A stretch of 64,000 nt of DNA. It comes from Bolinopsis microptera (taxonomy: Eukaryota; Ctenophora; Tentaculata; Lobata; Bolinopsidae). The stretch covers positions 6,009,246 to 6,073,245 of the forward strand of contig NC_087081.1 in NCBI RefSeq assembly GCF_026151205.1, written 5' to 3'. Every line of letters begins with the position of its first letter. Position 1 is the first letter of the stretch. The position numbers were made by a program, and so were the translations under genes. The notes beneath the pieces were generated by a model. The model searched no databases and was not told the origin of the DNA. It saw only the letters and a program-made list of their open reading frames with translations. Below, piece by piece: positions 42,761-55,500 of the stretch.

Positions 42761-44634
42761 CTTACAGCGATATTGGTATCACTATAGTGGTATTACTTAT
42801 GGTTACAGCGATATTGGTATCACTATAGTGGTATTACTTATGGTTATAGCGATATTGGTATCACTATAGTGGTATTACTTATGGTTATAGCGATATTGGT
42901 ATCACTATAGTGGTATTACTTATGGTTATAGCGATATTGGTATCACTATAGTGGTATTACTTATGGTTACAGCGATATTGGTATCACTATAGTGGTATTA
43001 CTTATGGTTATAGCGATATTGGTATCACTATAGTGGTATTACTTATGGTTATAGCGATATTGGTATCACTATAGTGGTATTACTTATGGTTATAGCGATA
43101 TTGGTATCACTATAGTGGTATTACTTATGGTTACAGCGATATTGGTATCGCTATAGTGGTATTACTTATGGTTATAGCGATATTGGTATCACTATAGTGG
43201 TATTACTTATGGTTATAGCGATATTGGTATCACTATAGTGGTATTACTTATGGTTACAGCGATATTGGTATCACTATAGTGGTATTGCTTATGGTTACAG
43301 CGATATTGGTATCACTATAGTGGTATTGCTTATGGTTACAGCGATATTGGTATCACTATAGTGGTATTGCTTATGGTTACAGCGATATTGGTATCACTAT
43401 AGTGGTATTGCTTATGGTTACAGCGATATTGGTATCACTATAGTGGTATTGCTTATGGTTACAGCGATATTGGTATCACTATAGTGGTATTGCTTATGGT
43501 CGTTACAGCGATATTGGTATCACTATAGTGGTATTGCTTATGGTTACAGCGATATTGGTATCACTATAGTGGTATTGCTTATGGTTACAGCGATATTGGT
43601 ATCACTATAGTGGTATTGCTTATGGTTACAGCGATATTGGTATCACTATAGTGGTATTGCTTATGGTCGTTACAGCGATATTGGTATCACTATAGTGGTA
43701 TTGCTTATGGTTACAGCGATATTGGTATCACTATAGTGGTATTGCTTATGGTTACAGCGATATTGGTATCACTATAGTGGTATTGCTTATGGTTACAGCG
43801 ATATTGGTATCACTATAGTGGTATTGCTTATGGTTATAGCGATATTGGTATCACTATAGTGGTATTGCTTATGGTTATAGCGATATTGGTATCACTATAG
43901 TGGTATTACTTATGGTTATAGCGATATTGGTATCACTATAGTGGTATTACTTATGGTTACAGCGATATTGGTATCACTATAGTGGTATTACTTATGGTTA
44001 CAGCGATATTGGTATCACTATAGTGGTATTACTTATGGTTACAGCGATATTGGTATCACTATAGTGGTATTACTTATGGTTACAGCGATATTGGTATCAC
44101 TATAGTGGTATTACTTATGGTTACAGCGATATTGGTATCACTATAGTGGTATTACTTATGGTTACAGCGATATTGGTATCACTATAGTGGTATTACTTAT
44201 GGTTACAGCGATATTGGTATCACTATAGTGGTATTACTTATGGTTACAGCGATATTGGTATCACTATAGTGGTATTACTTATGGTTATAGCGATATTGGT
44301 ATCACTATAGTGGTATTACTTATGGTTATAGCGATATTGGTATCACTATAGTGGTATTACTTATGGTTATAGCGATATTGGTATCACTATAGTGGTATTA
44401 CTTATGGTTATAGCGATATTGGTATCACTATAGTGGTATTACTTATGGTTATAGCGATATTGGTATCACTATAGTGGTATTACTTATGGTTATAGCGATA
44501 TTGGTATCACTATAGTGGTATTACTTATGGTTACAGCGATATTGGTATCACTATAGTGGTATTACTTATGGTTACAGCGATATTGGTATCACTATAGTGG
44601 TATTACTCATGGTTATAGCGATATTAGTATCACT
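42761..44634. repeat. 41-bp minisatellite, about 45 copies
   Basis: The unit is TTACAGCGATATTGGTATCA followed by a 10-bp perfect palindrome region CACTATAGTG and GGTATTACTTATGG. Variants (TTAC or TTAT; TATTACT or TATTGCT) are clustered: GCT forms fill about 43270-43880. Two units carry a CGT insertion (near 43500 and 43667), the mark of a segmental duplication inside the array. Confidence 0.95.
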
Positions 44635-44693
44635 AGAAAGTATACATAAAATATGACACAACAAATAGTTCTCTCTGATGATCACATAAATAC

Positions 44694-44799
44694 CTGGGAA
44701 CCTCAGGATTAAATGTTTAAAAACGATCTCGGAGATGTGACGAAGTGGGAGGCTGGCGTCGACCAGTAATACTAATACTAATGTGCTAATAAGCGTCAT
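44694..44799 (-). CDS. Candidate first exon with signal peptide
   Basis: The ATG at 44799 starts MTLISTLVLVLLVDASLP, a convincing signal peptide shape, and continues to a donor-like GTATTT in phase 1. The 41-bp array lies just downstream, in what would be the intron to 41831-42003. The gene model rests on phase agreement only. Confidence 0.22.
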
Positions 44800-44920
44800 T
44801 TAACGAGAATACCATTCTCGCCATCCTTATTAAAGGAAAACTCCGTTGGTATAACAGTTGCCTTATTGATATCTGTCGCTGTTTTGACTTACTTACTTTA
44901 TGCTTTTATGTAACTTTGTG

Positions 44921-45163
44921 TTACTTTATGTGAGAATTACTGTGTGCACGGATCTGTCTGGAAGAACAGGCATTTATGTTATCGGTTTCTAGAGCTTCTC
45001 TGCAGTTCTGTTTGTAAACGTCATCATTAACTGACAGCTTTTTAATCTGTTCAGAGTTGATAGTCTCACCAGTTAATTTGGCACTATAAGTGTAATCCGC
45101 TAAACTAATTTTAAACTCAAGGACTTTTAAAATAACTAATAAGTCGCAAAATATGACAAGAAG
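44921..45163 (-). CDS. Candidate terminal exon, 80 codons
   Basis: A strong acceptor (CTTTCTTCTTTTACTCAG) is followed by an 80-codon frame ending in TAA. It has a hydrophobic start (LLVIFCDLLVILKVLEF) and a polar remainder (NSEQIKKLSVNDDVYKQNCR). It has no ATG of its own. No family is recognised and no upstream exon was identified. Confidence 0.22.
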   Translation of the reverse strand, partial: LLVIFCDLLVILKVLEFKISLADYTYSAKLTGETINSEQIKKLSVNDDVYKQNCREALETDNINACSSRQIRAHSNSHIK

Positions 45164-46025
45164 CTGAGTAAAAGAAGAAAGTGGTCACTGCAGATGTACA
45201 AGAAGAAAGCCATGAATATTACCCTGAAGGGTTGATAAATCGATTACTATTTCTAATTATGTAGTTGTGCATCCATTTGACTATAACAATCAATATAAAT
45301 AGCCAAAACGGCACTACCATTATTATTAAGCCACTCAATCATAATACCGCATGATAAACTATAAAGAACCTCATTTTCATTAAGTTAAAAAAGTTTACTG
45401 TTGAATAAATTACTTGAATGAAAGAATAATTGCTAAGGTAATCGGGTATGGGTAAATCAGACTACTTATAAATAAGTCTTACAACTAAATGATATTTCAA
45501 AGCAAAACTAACAACTTTTTTGGTTTCGTCCGAGTCTGACCGAAACGGGAAGCCCTCTGCAAGCAACTCTCAATCTCTAAATCCACGTTCCATTCAAACT
45601 GCTCTCCAAGAGATATATCACTATTAGCAGTACCCAAATTGTTTCGCTAATCTGAGACCCATCCTTTTTAATCTCATGCACAGACCCTGAAATAGAAAAT
45701 AACACCACAATATTGTACTCGATCAGATTGGACCACTTTTACGATGAATCCCTTCATCCTTTGGTGATTGTAAGCTTGCTGTTTATTTTCAATTTCTGCG
45801 AGTTTCAGTTGAATTATAATATGCCAAGTAATGAACGTTGTTTCTAAATCGAGAAGAGAGGTCAATTCTCATTCATTCAGAGTTCAGGGAACACACGATA
45901 TGTGTGGTGATTAATGAAGTTATGACCACAATTAACCAACTGACCACGTTCATGTTCTATCTTATCGGACTTTATTTGAACGGACACTAATTGGACACGT
46001 ACTAGGCCAACAGGACCTAGCGTTT
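45164..46025. other. Intergenic, nothing firm
   Basis: AT-rich. Short minus-strand frames near 45550-45865 were considered but not supported. Confidence 0.5.
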
Positions 46026-46152
46026 ATTTTAATGCCCGTTCATTGTAATGTCCGTTCATTTTAATGTCCGTTCATTTTAATGTCCGTTCATTTTAATGTC
46101 CGTTCATTTTAATATCCGTTCATTTTAATGTCCGTTCATTTTAATGTCCGTT
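46026..46152. repeat. 16-bp minisatellite
   Basis: TGTCCGTTCATTTTAA is repeated about eight times with few changes. Confidence 0.92.
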
Positions 46153-46159
46153 TGAATTG

Positions 46160-46282
46160 TAAATGAATGGGAAAAGCGAGCGACCGATTTCATTATCGAT
46201 ATCATTTTGCATTTGCGCATGGTTATTCAAATTAATATCATTTCCTTTGGCAATGGTCCACTCTACCCATGATTATGGGTTT
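46160..46282 (+). mobile_element. Solo arm of the foldback family at 26037-26549
   Basis: AATGGGAAAAGCGAGCGACC through CCCATGATTATGGGTTTT matches one arm of that element with some divergence and an internal deletion. Confidence 0.75.
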
Positions 46283-46579
46283 TCATGGTCAAATATGTTA
46301 TACATATAAAGACATAAATTACTTCACAAATTACCTCATGATCAAGTTGCACTTGCAGATCATTTGCCATGCAAAGATTCGATGTACATAATTAATTCTC
46401 GAGTTTATAACTTTCAATAAGCGGATTGCTCTTCACTCAAATATTCACCTCACCCTCCCACTTTACTTGTCCCTTTCGTATAGATCGTGTCTTCGAACCT
46501 CCAGTACGTATGATTATCATTAACCAAGATAAACTCGAAAAAACAGTCGTGGCGTGAAATTGTTTTATCGTTAAAATTT

Positions 46580-46655
46580 ACTGGGCCGCGCTCAGCCTGT
46601 CATTCCGCCTTATTTCTATTTTATGAACATGATACTGATAGCCTGAGGTCCCCAG
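46580..46655 (-). repeat. Dispersed about 85-bp repeat, copy 2
   Basis: Reverse orientation; shares GGCGGAATGACAGGCTGAGC and the CTGGGGACCTCAGGCTAT start. Confidence 0.6.
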
Positions 46656-46989
46656 ATAACGCTAAAACGTGACATCATGATTGCTACCTGCCATGCAGGA
46701 GGACCATGATAGTGGCGCCAGATAAAACGCTTACCAAACGTATCGGTCATTTTGCCTTTAAGTTTAATTAATCTCTTCGCGGAATTTAAGAATTTGCGAA
46801 ACTTTAAAATCCAATACTAAGCAGTTTTGGCTTCGAATCTGCTCGGCAACCAAAAATCCGCGAGTCATAATGTGAGGTACGGGAAATAAAAATAAAAAAT
46901 TCTAAAAAAGGAATGAGTGCGGCCGCGGTCGGTCCGAATCAGCTAATAGTGATATTGTTTAGATAACCAGGTTAGTCTCTCATCTCTAC

Positions 46990-47240
46990 CCTCCAGCCTG
47001 GAAACGAAAAAGCAGATGAGCTGGCCAAACTGGCAAACTTGGTACAATCAGCAAATCCACTTTGAATTGAAGTCTCCAATTCCACAATCTTACATCAAAT
47101 GTTTAATCGACGACAAAGTCACCAGACTGAATCAGGAATCCTGGTTAACTGATGGTCCCAGACACACTAAACTGACACTTGGCCGCAAACACGTCAAAAT
47201 CACTAACAAAAATTGCGCCCGTTGTTATAAAATTGTTTAG
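46990..47240 (+). mobile_element. Decayed retroelement fragment with RNase H signature
   Basis: The segment encodes GNEKADELAKLANL, the typical end of the RNase H domain of LINEs that carry one (I/R1-type), and then IPQSYIKCLIDDKV, the region that usually follows it. It is a short broken remnant with no reverse transcriptase nearby. Confidence 0.6.
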
Positions 47241-47462
47241 TTTTGGCGGACGCTACATTTCCATTCACTTTAACTATAAATATGAATATAGGCTCCAATC
47301 AGCTCACTTCATAATAATAATATTAATATTGATACACATCAGTACAGTGTACACTATACTAAGCATACCACGTACAAATTGGGCTTATTACCTGATACAT
47401 TACAATTACATAGTATACATTAAAATTCACCCGCGCGGCGCATTCATTGACAGGTTTACATA

Positions 47463-47548
47463 AGGACCCCGGCCCAGGCTATTACGTTAATAAACATGAT
47501 AAAGCTATTCGGTGGAATGACAGGCTGAGCTTGAGCGCCGCCCAGTAA
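47463..47548 (+). repeat. Dispersed about 85-bp repeat, copy 3
   Basis: The best preserved copy with copy 1: GGACCCCGGCCCAGGCTATT at the start and GGAATGACAGGCTGAGC and CGCCGCCCAGTAA at the end. Confidence 0.65.
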
Positions 47549-47574
47549 TGACAGGCTAGCTATAGACATCACAT

Positions 47575-47720
47575 CTCCGCAAGTAATCCTCGCGCGCGGC
47601 TGTGCGGCGTGCGCGGCTAGTTGTCATGGTAACAGACGTAAGGACACACGACATATTTAAATTGGTAGTGCGCCATCGACAGTGAGCCGCGCGTGCCGAC
47701 TGTATATAGGACGTTTTTTA
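47575..47720 (+). promoter_or_regulatory. CpG-rich segment, possible promoter
   Basis: In an AT-rich neighbourhood this stretch is packed with CG (CGCGCGCGGCTGTGCGGCGT). It contains an X-box-like GTTGTCATGGTAAC and has TATATAGG about 80 bases later. It is the only such spot upstream of the kinase gene, whose first coding exon lies about 1.7 kb away. No 5' UTR exon could be defined. Confidence 0.3.
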
Positions 47721-49373
47721 GCGTTAATTTCGGCCAGCACAATTTTCTTCAAACAAATAAATATTGAGTATCCTTCCCGACCTCCGATTGCAATAAAAAT
47801 TGGTAAGCTTGCCTGCTTGCTCATAGACTTACAAAGAAAGTGTCCGAAAAATTTAAAGCTTATTCAACAATCTAATCAGACATTATGTTACAGCTAAAAG
47901 GAGCATATTTTGCTTCATTTTAATTACTATATCAACCCCGATATATAAATCCGAGCAAGTTTGAAGTTTATTTTTATCGTGCAACCTTTAATTTAAACCC
48001 ACCTACCTTGTTCTCCAAAATCCATGTTTTTGTGCAAAAACGTCTATTCGTAACCTTGAATTTTGTAACAATTTAAATTGACAATCCGCGACAGAACGCG
48101 GTAAATTTAATCAAATGAATAAAGCTAATTAGATTAAAGGTTGAATATTCAAAAACTTTTAATCTAAATATCAAATTGTATAGAAAATAGAAATTGGGCC
48201 CAATATACTGAAATTTGTAACATTAAAACGTCAGACGAGGTGAGAGCTAACGAGTTTATCCACTGAAATGGCATTAAAACGGTACAAAATTCAATGTTTT
48301 TGGTACAAAATTTGGTCAATAATATGATTGATGGAACCCTTTATGAGCTAGGCAAACTGGTTTGAACTTCAAAAACTATAATATAGCTTGCCTAATACCC
48401 CTCACACTATATACTCTATACATTTACATTCTAATGTTACGTTATTCAAGTTCCGCAGCCATTTTATCTAATTATACGAACAAGGATTGCTGTCCACAAG
48501 TTTCTCTAACAGCCCATTGAAAAAGTGTTACACAGAAGTGCATTACAAAATTCAATATCCAGGGACTAATTGATAGCATAGTATTATTATTTTGAGTTAG
48601 TATTACTATTTTGCACAGATCCGTGTCAGGTTGCATGAACAATAAAGTTAAACATATGGTTACATCGAAATAAATTTTTCGTGCACATAGAAATATACAC
48701 GATTTTCAAATTCAATATGGAATTATATCAACTGGGCGGCGCTCGGCCTGTCACTCCGCCACATCTGCGTGCTTATAAACAGCAAAGACTGGGGTCCCCA
48801 GGTGGTATGGAACATGATAAAATACTCCATCACGGATCGGGAAATTGAGCGGCCATCCACAAAAGAAAAGCGGCCGCATTTCTTGTTAGAATCTTGGACC
48901 TCATTTTTTGAAAAATTTTTGAGGTTCAAGGCCTATCTCAAAATTCTGTCCAGCTAATCTCTTCGAAATAATCCCTAGAAAATATCCTGAAAGTTTCAGG
49001 GAGATAACTCAAAAACTGTAGAAGAAGATAGATTTTCAGACTCAACTTTCAGGGTGTGCGATTGAAACTTGCTTCGCAATACAATAACAGATGAGTGCTG
49101 ACCTTGGATCAGTGATAACATCGGCTATGAAAAATATTTTTCCATGCAACTAAATGCAGCTGATGCAACGAATCACGATCGTCTATCAGAAACAGCTATT
49201 AAATAATTTTTGAGAAAAACCCCCACCGATATTAAACCCTAACTAATTTCTTAAGCTTTAGTCCCTCACCTGAGTTTTATCTTGGTATTCCATTCTGTTC
49301 TCAAACAAAACCCAAATTATTCTCCTCTAGGTGTTACCCTTTGAATTGTCCTCACTGATATTTTCTCTGACAG
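47721..49373. other. Upstream region or 5' UTR intron of the kinase gene
   Basis: AT-rich, with one repeat copy at 48731-48801. The frame 48769-48957 derives partly from that repeat and is not supported. Confidence 0.5.
48731..48801 (-). repeat. Dispersed about 85-bp repeat, copy 4
   Basis: Reverse orientation; GGCGGAGTGACAGGCCGAGC with CGCCGCCCAGT matches the conserved end, and CTGGGGACCCCAG the start. Confidence 0.6.
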
Positions 49374-49512
49374 AGAAAAGCATGTAGTCAGTCAAAATGT
49401 TACATTCATGGAGGTGGATTTGTATTTTCATGGAAATGTAGACAGAGAGACGGCCGAATGCAGGCTTATGCTATACAGCAGTAGTGATGGTACTTACCTT
49501 ATCAGATCAAAG
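49374..49512 (+). CDS. Kinase gene exon with start of SH2-1
   Basis: Acceptor TCTCTGACAG, donor GTGAGT, phase 0 out. The frame is open upstream of the ATG at 49408 to the acceptor, so the true start could be in an earlier exon. Starting at 49408 gives MEVDLYFHGNVDRE, like Syk-type N-termini, which begin just before the first SH2. Confidence 0.85.
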
Positions 49513-52500
49513 GTGAGTTATTCAATCATGCATATTTCTATTTTAAATTCTAATGATTCAGTGGCTGTTTAAATAATGCTGGAGGTTGTCACAAAATATG
49601 TTTAATTAAACTACTTAAATAGATTCTGAGTCGTCTGATAAAAAATGGCTCTTTCAATTATAAATTGGGTCTCAACTGTGTTTAGCTGTATGAATTTTAA
49701 TTTAATTTTCTATTATCCTTTGGATTTACGATCAACTGTTTTATCTAGGACGAGGAGAACTATGTTATAAGTGTATACTTTAGAAGACAGATAGCACACT
49801 ATCTGATAAACAAACAGGTAATATTATGAAACATGGCCCATCTCAGCTCTTTATGTTGGGTGTTAAAACACATATTGGGTGTTAAAACACATTTGACCGG
49901 GATTGGCAATTTTGAGCTATCCCAGTCCCGGTCCCGGTCAAGTCACATTTTTCATCCCGGTCATGGTCCCGGTCAAATGCTGATTTATGATCCCGGTCCC
50001 GGTCTATCACTCAAATTTGCCGGGATTTTGACCGGGATCTTTAACATAATTTCATTCACTGTGATTTTAAGTTTTTCCTTTCATTCATATTGTGAATTTC
50101 ATCTTTAAACATCCTCTGAGCCAAATAAAACAATGCTTAAAATTGCTAAACAAGTTTGAGTAATAAATTATGATCATGAATTAACCAGCAATTGACTGGA
50201 ATTCCCGGTACCGGGAATCCCGGTACTGGGATTGGCAATTTTAAGCTATCCCGGTCCCGGTCCTGGTCAAGTCACATTTTTCATCCCGGTCCCGGTAAAT
50301 TGATAATTCCGGTCCCGGTCCCGGTCAAGTCACATTTTGTATCCCGGTCCCGGTCCCGGTCAGGCCTGAAATCATGTCCAAGTCACCTCCTGCATTTGAC
50401 ACATATGGGTTAGCAACCACCTCACCCACTCATTCTTCTCTCTCATAATATATCACTATTAGTTACTATTGGTAATTATTTGTTACATAGCAAATTGGGA
50501 TTTGGGACCATTTTGCGGATTATTTTAAATATAGTTTATTGTACATATTGTATACCAAAGTGTAGATCACCTCCTGACTAGTAACCACATTAAAAATAAG
50601 CTAAAATCTACAGGATGATGGTACGATAGTGTGGGATTCCAACCATGTGTATGAAAGTTTGGAGAACATGATTTATCAGCACAGTATTGAACCCGAGGGC
50701 ATGGTAACACTGCTCACAGATGGGTGTCCTGTCCGGTACTTCATTGTGCAGGACTCACTCTTTCCTGGGCATCAGGTGGGCTTTATTAGGTTATTGGTTT
50801 ATTTTTAATTAATTGGGAGTGGCCACTAGGGTTCGATAATTGTAGGATTATATACCTGTTATCGCTCAAATATTTATCCTGATTGATATCATATTCAAAG
50901 ATTTTGAGGCATTTTCCAGATTCTTCTTCTTGTATAATACTAAACGGACAAGTGACATCTCAAATATCATCATACTTATCAATTAAAAACTACTACTTAA
51001 CTAATTAACGATTAATCATTTAATTAACTAAATACTGACAATATGTGGCAGTGTGCTGGACTCTGCTGGTTTCACGGGAGACTAGCTAAAGAACAGATAT
51101 CGCTGAGACTTGCAATTACTGACCCAGTAACAGGCTCTTTCTTGGTGACCAACAGTCAGTCCACTGAAGCTATATACATCCTTAACATCTGGAATAACAA
51201 TAAAGTGAGTGGATTGTATTAACATGCTAGGCTGTAGTTTGGAATTTAAGTCATTTCCCTTTGCTATTTATTCAAAAAAATTCATTGTTTCTGCCATCTG
51301 GATGCATAGTATTTTTGGTGTAAAACTGTGTCGTGCAGATATTCCAAGAATTACACGAATTTCTATTAATTTCCTCTGGAAAATTAGTAGCTGTCTGCAG
51401 CTTAGTAAATGTACTTTATGAATTACAACAGTGTAGTATTATAGTAATTAAGTATTTCCTTATACATAAACTTTGCTCTAACGCATGTGTAAATTTGTTT
51501 TCAGCATTTGTATTTGGCATTTTGTGCAGATTAGATTGATCTGGTACGCCATAAAACCCGGATAATGCCTCTATTAATTAATGACTAAATGCATCTCCCT
51601 CACGAATCACATGTCATTACATATATTAGATAATATCATCAGTCACATAATATCATCACTCATCAGTCGATATAACACTGGTAATATAAGCTAGTAAACC
51701 TCAAATATTGTTATCATTTTTATCAGTGCAGTTGTTATCTGATGTTATCATTGTTATTTGTTGTTATCATTGTTATCTGATGTTATCATTGTTATCTGAT
51801 GTTATCATTGTTATCTGATGTTATCATTGTTATCTGATGTTATCATTGTTATTTGATGTTATCATTGTTATCTGATATGATGTTATCATTGTTATCTAAT
51901 GTTATCATTGTTATCTGATGTTATCATTGTTATCTGATGTTATCATTGTTATCTGATGTTATCATTGTTATCTGATGTTATCATTGTTATTTGATGTTAT
52001 CATTGTTATCTGATATGATGTTATCATTGTTATCTGATGTTATCATTGTTATCTGATGTTATCATTGTTATTATCAGTTGGTGCAGTACAGTGTGCTAGA
52101 GAAAGATAACGAACTGTGTATCACACTGAACAGAAGATTCCGTAATCTTCTCAGTCTTATCGAACATTACTTGACTGACGATTCTCTCGGTTAGATACTT
52201 TTATTTTTTAATTGGTTCGTTAATTAGTTAGTTAGTAAGTTTATTGGTTAGTTAGTTAATTATTAAGTTAGTTATTTAATCAGCTGCGTTAGAAACTTAT
52301 TTTAAGTTCATTAGTTTGTTAATCAACATATCATTTGGTTTAATAATGAAGTGTCGATATTTCAAACTTTTGTTTAATAACAATTTGGTGGAACCAGAAC
52401 TGTTACCGTTACTTAACTTGTAAGATAATAATGATCGTATCTCCCCATGCCTCCGTAAAATTTTGTGTTTGTTTATTTAATTTATGTTTGTACACACTGA

Positions 52501-55500
52501 CATGTAGCTTTGATCTGCAATTATACTCTAATTGAGACATTAATAATTGTAATCCTACATTGGTAAACTACATAGTTAAATACATATAAGTAGTAAAAGC
52601 TTGACAAGGTAAATAAAATTATCTGACCAGCTACCCTGACTCACCTCCAGGAACGAAGCTAATACAACCCTGTTGTGTAACGGTGTGGCACCAGCGTGGT
52701 CACCTCTCTCACCCCCCTCAAATATTACCACCTCACTTCTGTTCAAGTGACGTGGAGGCTTCCCTGTCTGACGGGAGTATTGGTGAGACGCGCAATGTGG
52801 TGCAGCGCACGCCCCAGCGCACTCAGCGCAAGGTGGCCATCCGGGGTGCTCGCAGGAAGGCAGCTAATCTAAATGTGGTTTTAAACCTGTGAGTTTCTTT
52901 TTAGCTTAGTTATATTATCAGTTTGGGTGGTGCTTCTATAAACAGTATTACCTATCTTATCACTTAATTCAGTTCTTTACTCCTTATTTAGGTTGCTTTT
53001 TATTGTATAATGTTTGAATTTTATTTTAAAGTCATATATCTACTTTCACGGCATGTTCCTATGTTATAGAATGGTAATTTTATCATTATTATTAAACGTG
53101 TGCTAATATTTCAGGTCGAACCTATCCTTATCAGATAACGATTCTCCGCACTGTGGTGAAACAGACATGGCCCTGGGCTTCTATAACATGACGTATAGTA
53201 GTGATGAGGAGAAGAAACCTAAGAAAAGTAACAAGGGTGAGCTCCTTCATAGGATACTGAACTGATATTTGCACAGTAAATGGGCCAATAGTTAATGGGG
53301 CACAGTAGATCTGCCTTTTCTGACAAATGTGCACTCTGCCAATTATTTACTTTAAAATCCTTTTGTCACATTTTTTGCCTGATTTGGCATTTTTAGTGGT
53401 TCCCAAAAAGAGATTTCCGCAATCAGTTCCGATCGTTACAAAGGTCTTGCCTCAAAAATAAATTTGAATAAAGTTTTTAAGCACTTTCGTTAGAAGACAG
53501 CAGAAATGTGGATTTAACTGTACTACTACTAATCTGACACTCAAACCTCAGATGATACAGGTATAACACTGGAGTTGCACAATACTCTATCGAGAAAAGG
53601 TAGTCACAGGATTAAACGTAAATCTATGGAGAAATCACAACGAAAACTACAGAAAATAAGGGTCAGTGCTTTTGAGTTAAGGGGGAGGGTTCACCCTGAT
53701 TTTTTTGTGAAACTTGGTTTCGAGATAGCAGTTGACCAACAAACTAGGACCGGTGACCAAACTTTTGAGGGGGTCCCGGACCCCAACCGCCAAACGGTGC
53801 CCGCGGGGCAGCCACGCCCATATTTGGTCCAAATTAGGCCCAATTTAGCTAAATACCCTCAACATGCCCAAAACCCAGATTTTAGGTGCGTTACTTGTAG
53901 CTAGTGGTCCCCTGAACTCGTATATGAATTTTCATCAAGATTGAACAAAAAATGACTGAGTTATGAGCCAAAAACCATATGCCCATATTTGGGTATACGC
54001 ACCAAATTTGGTCGATTTTGGCCCATAAATTGGTCAAATATCAATATTTTCGAATGAAATCAACTTTATATGGAAGGTAAGCCTATACTACACATTCTCT
54101 ATGATTATCAGCTCAATATCTACCTAACTGTGGATTCTGTGTTCAATTAATCGCAAAAAATGAACAAAATCGCCCATATCTCAGTTCGCGATATTTGCAA
54201 AACTGATTTCGTTCAAAACAATAGAACTCAATAGGGTTTCAATATTTTTACATGAAATTTTCAGAATCAATGTAGAATCGCATTTCGACCTTAAGTTTTA
54301 ATATGGGGGGGGGGGGGGGGGGGGTGTCACGTCCGTCTATGTCCGCTTGTCTCATAGAATCCAAAAAGGACAGGACATAGGCGGACATAAGCGGACATAG
54401 GCGGACATAGGCGGACATAGACGGACATAGGCGGACATAGGCGGACATAGACGGACATAGGCGGACATAGGCGGACATTAATAGACACCTAAATTGCTAA
54501 ATAAAATGTTCAATTTTTGCTGTTATAGGGGGATCATGTTTTTTGTCCGTTCGGTACCCTATATTTTCAAAACAGACAAAAAATAGAGCGGACAAAAACG
54601 GATAAAAATGGACAAAAACGGACAAAAATGGAAATAACATTTAGATGCTTCCTCCTCCTACTCTTCCTCCTCCTCCCCCTGGGTCTTCCTGATCTTCCTC
54701 AGTCCTCTTCCTCCTCCCCTCCCCAGTCCTCCTCCTACTACTCCTCCTCGTCCTCAGTCCTCCTCATCAGTCCTCAACAGTCCTCCTCCTCCTGGGTCCT
54801 CCTCCTCCTCCTGAGTCCTCCTCCTGGGTCCTCCTCCTGGGTCCTCCTCCTCCTCTTCATCCTCCTCCTCTTCCTCCTCAGTCCTCAGTCCTCCTCAGTC
54901 CTCCTCCTCATCCTTCTCCTCAGTCCTCCATCCTCCTCCTCAGTCCTCCCCCAGTCCCCCTCCTCCTCCTCCTATTCAGTCCTCCTCCTCCTCCTCCTCC
55001 TCCTCCTTCTCAGTCCTCCTCAGTCCTCCTCCTCCTCCTCCTCCTCCTCCTCCTCCTCCTCTTCCCTCTCAGTCATCCTCCTCAGCCATCCTCCTCAGTC
55101 CTCCTCAGTCCTCCTCAGTCCTCCTCCTCAGTCCTCCTCCTCCTGGGTCCTCCTCCTCCTCTTCATCCTCCTCCTCTTCCTCCTCGGTCCTCAGTCCTCC
55201 TCCTCCTGGGTCCTCCTCCTCATCCTTCTCATCAGTCCTCCTCCTCCTCAGTCCTCTCCCAGTCCCCCTCCTTCTCCTCCTCCTATTCAGTCCTCCTCCT
55301 CCTCCTCCTCCTCAGTTCTCCTCAGTCCTCCTTCTCATTTCTCCTAAGTCCTCCTCCTGAGTCCTCCTCCTGAGTCCTCCTCCTCTTCCTTCTGAGTCCT
55401 TCTCCTGAGTCCTCCTCCTCCTCCCTCTCAGTCATCCTCCTCAGTCATCCTCCTCAGCCATCCTCCCCAGCCATCCTCCTCAGCCATCCTCCTCAGTACT

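Noticed and set aside
45547-45865. Minus-strand frames with a transmembrane-like stretch (TIWVLLIVIYLL) and a polar stretch
   Set aside because: Frames change within a short distance, no consistent exon boundaries, no homology recognised.
53575-53904. ORF running from the linker exon into the TTAA transposon
   Set aside because: The donor at 53661 joins in phase to 57832; the extension is transposon sequence shared with the copy at 57938.
54628-55347. 239-residue Ser/Leu/Pro ORF
   Set aside because: Translation of the TCC tract inside a transposon.
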